Shown one piece after another: positions 63,217 to 64,000 of a stretch of DNA of 64,000 bases. Made by a program: the position numbers and the translations under genes. Source of the DNA: CAMPJU01 sp036675265 (GTDB lineage Bacteria; Pseudomonadota; Gammaproteobacteria; Xanthomonadales; Xanthomonadaceae); the NCBI GenBank assembly GCA_036675265.1, contig JAKFFJ010000088.1, positions 1-64,000 on the forward strand, read 5' to 3'. The notes beneath the pieces were generated by a model. The model saw only the letters and a list, made by a program, of their open reading frames with translations, was not told the origin of the DNA and did not search any database. Numbering within the stretch: the stretch's first letter is position 1; every line of letters begins with the position of its first letter.

Positions 63217-64000
63217 GCGGGGACCTCGAGCCTGGTCCAGGCCAGGCTCACGTCGCCGCCGTGGATCGGCACTGCGACGCGGTCCCGTGCGCGCACGACC
63301 GCTGCCAGCGCAGCCGGGACGCCATGCGACACATCCACGCCGTAAAGTTCGATCGACTGGTCGGGAGGTGCCCGGAATTCCACCAGCGCACCCCCGGCCG
63401 GCAAGCCGACGATCGTGACGGCGCGCCAGGGGCCGCTGCGCGGATGGCGTGACACTGCCAGTGCTTCGCCCTGGACGCGCACCGAACCGGGCTCGATCGA
63501 CTCCGGCAGGTACAGCACGCCTTCGCCGGCGCCACGCGCCGACCGCAACCGGATCGCCACGTGCCGCTGGCCGGCGACCACGCGGTCCTGGACGATCTCG
63601 ACCTCCGGCGACGGAAGCGTGGGTCCCGGCGGCCCCGGGACGCGCGTGCGGTCGGACCACGGCACCATGGTGACGGCGGTGGTTTCGAACCCGCCGGCGT
63701 CCGCCAGGGCGTCGGGCAGCGGCGCACCCGTGTTCGCGAAGAGGCGCGGCGCGTTGCCCGTGCCGACATGGACCAGGTTGATGGATCTGGGGACGTCTGC
63801 GTCGAACGCCGGCAGCGTCGACGCGAGGACCGCGCAGGCGAAGGCGCCTGCGAGCGCGCCGCCGCCGAGGAAGGGCGCTGCGCGCCCGAGTCCCGCAAGC
63901 GCCGGCAGCAATGGCAGCAACACCAGCCCCATCAACACCAGCGCAGGTGGCAGGCCGGGGTGGCCGATCGCGCTGTAGCTGTCGGCGACATACGGGAACC
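63180..64000 (-). CDS. Membrane M28-type peptidase, C-terminal part only (runs off the window)
   Basis: The frame is open from the right edge to TAG 63180, at least 273 residues. It reads FPYVADSYSAIGHPGLPPAL near the edge, then two hydrophobic segments, then a soluble beta-rich domain (VEIVQDRVVAGQRHVAIRLR, GVLYLPESIEPGSVRVQGEA, PPDQSIELYGVDVSHG). This matches the C-terminal membrane-plus-beta part of large xanthomonad M28 zinc exopeptidases as I remember them; the catalytic domain would lie beyond 64000, so the call is tentative. A GTG at 63938 is not the real start. Confidence 0.6.
   Translation of the reverse strand, partial: FPYVADSYSAIGHPGLPPALVLMGLVLLPLLPALAGLGRAAPFLGGGALAGAFACAVLASTLPAFDADVPRSINLVHVGTGNAPRLFANTGAPLPDALADAGGFETTAVTMVPWSDRTRVPGPPGPTLPSPEVEIVQDRVVAGQRHVAIRLRSARGAGEGVLYLPESIEPGSVRVQGEALAVSRHPRSGPWRAVTIVGLPAGGALVEFRAPPDQSIELYGVDVSHGVPAALAAVVRARDRVAVPIHGGDVSLAWTRLEVPAQGSSNRSTSAR

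Overview
The window reads as chromosomal core sequence from a high-GC gammaproteobacterium of the Xanthomonadales (Lysobacter/Luteimonas/Xanthomonas side). This is judged from strong G/C third-position bias, housekeeping gene order, and proteins that match remembered Xanthomonas orthologues (AccA, LpxB, YjgA). No database search was run and GC content was not computed. No tRNA, rRNA, CRISPR array, prophage or intact insertion sequence was seen.

Layout. 1-10.6 kb is mainly minus-strand accessory and envelope genes: two tandem DUF885 lipoproteins, a small acidic lipoprotein (plus strand), a YhhQ-type transporter, a DUF502 membrane protein, a Ser/Thr kinase with a sulfatase-modifying-factor-like domain, the co-chaperone CnoX, a SemiSWEET and a secreted amidohydrolase. 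10.7-16.7 kb is a plus-strand operon leuS-lptE-holA-nadD-rsfS-rlmH. 16.7-18.5 kb (minus) holds a TonB-like protein, a small unknown and a SIMPL protein. 18.6-28.6 kb (plus) carries maf-rng-yhdP-tldD, pmbA and a DUF4870 protein, with yjgA opposing. 28.6-51.97 kb is a long minus-strand block. Read in transcription order it is pyrH, a CDF transporter, frr-uppS-cdsA-dxr-rseP-bamA-lpxD-fabZ-lpxA-lpxB-rnhB-dnaE-accA-tilS-xseB-ispA, then a CHASE2 protein and an M48 protease. It joins translation (ribosome recycling, tRNA-Ile lysidine), isoprenoid and undecaprenyl supply, phospholipid and lipid A synthesis, and outer-membrane assembly. Most junctions overlap by 1-8 bases, which suggests translational coupling.

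52.1-55.0 kb is a plus-strand three-gene cassette: a small unknown protein, a double-RecA KaiC-like ATPase and a cytosolic histidine kinase. It sits between tsf and pyrH and so breaks the widely conserved rpsB-tsf-pyrH-frr order; the CDF gene breaks it again between pyrH and frr. This cassette is the best candidate for an under-described system here. 55.1-57.2 kb holds tsf and rpsB (minus). 57.3-63.2 kb is map-glnD-dapD-(ArsC/Spx-like)-dapE (plus), joining N-terminal Met removal, nitrogen signalling and lysine/diaminopimelate synthesis. The right edge holds the C-terminal part of a membrane M28-type peptidase.

Two families of short palindromic repeats are scattered through intergenic gaps. 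In two places they intrude into genes: they encode the end of YjgA and the start of the ArsC/Spx-like protein. Several genes have an AT-rich -10-like hexamer only 4-6 bases upstream of an ATG, which suggests leaderless transcripts.
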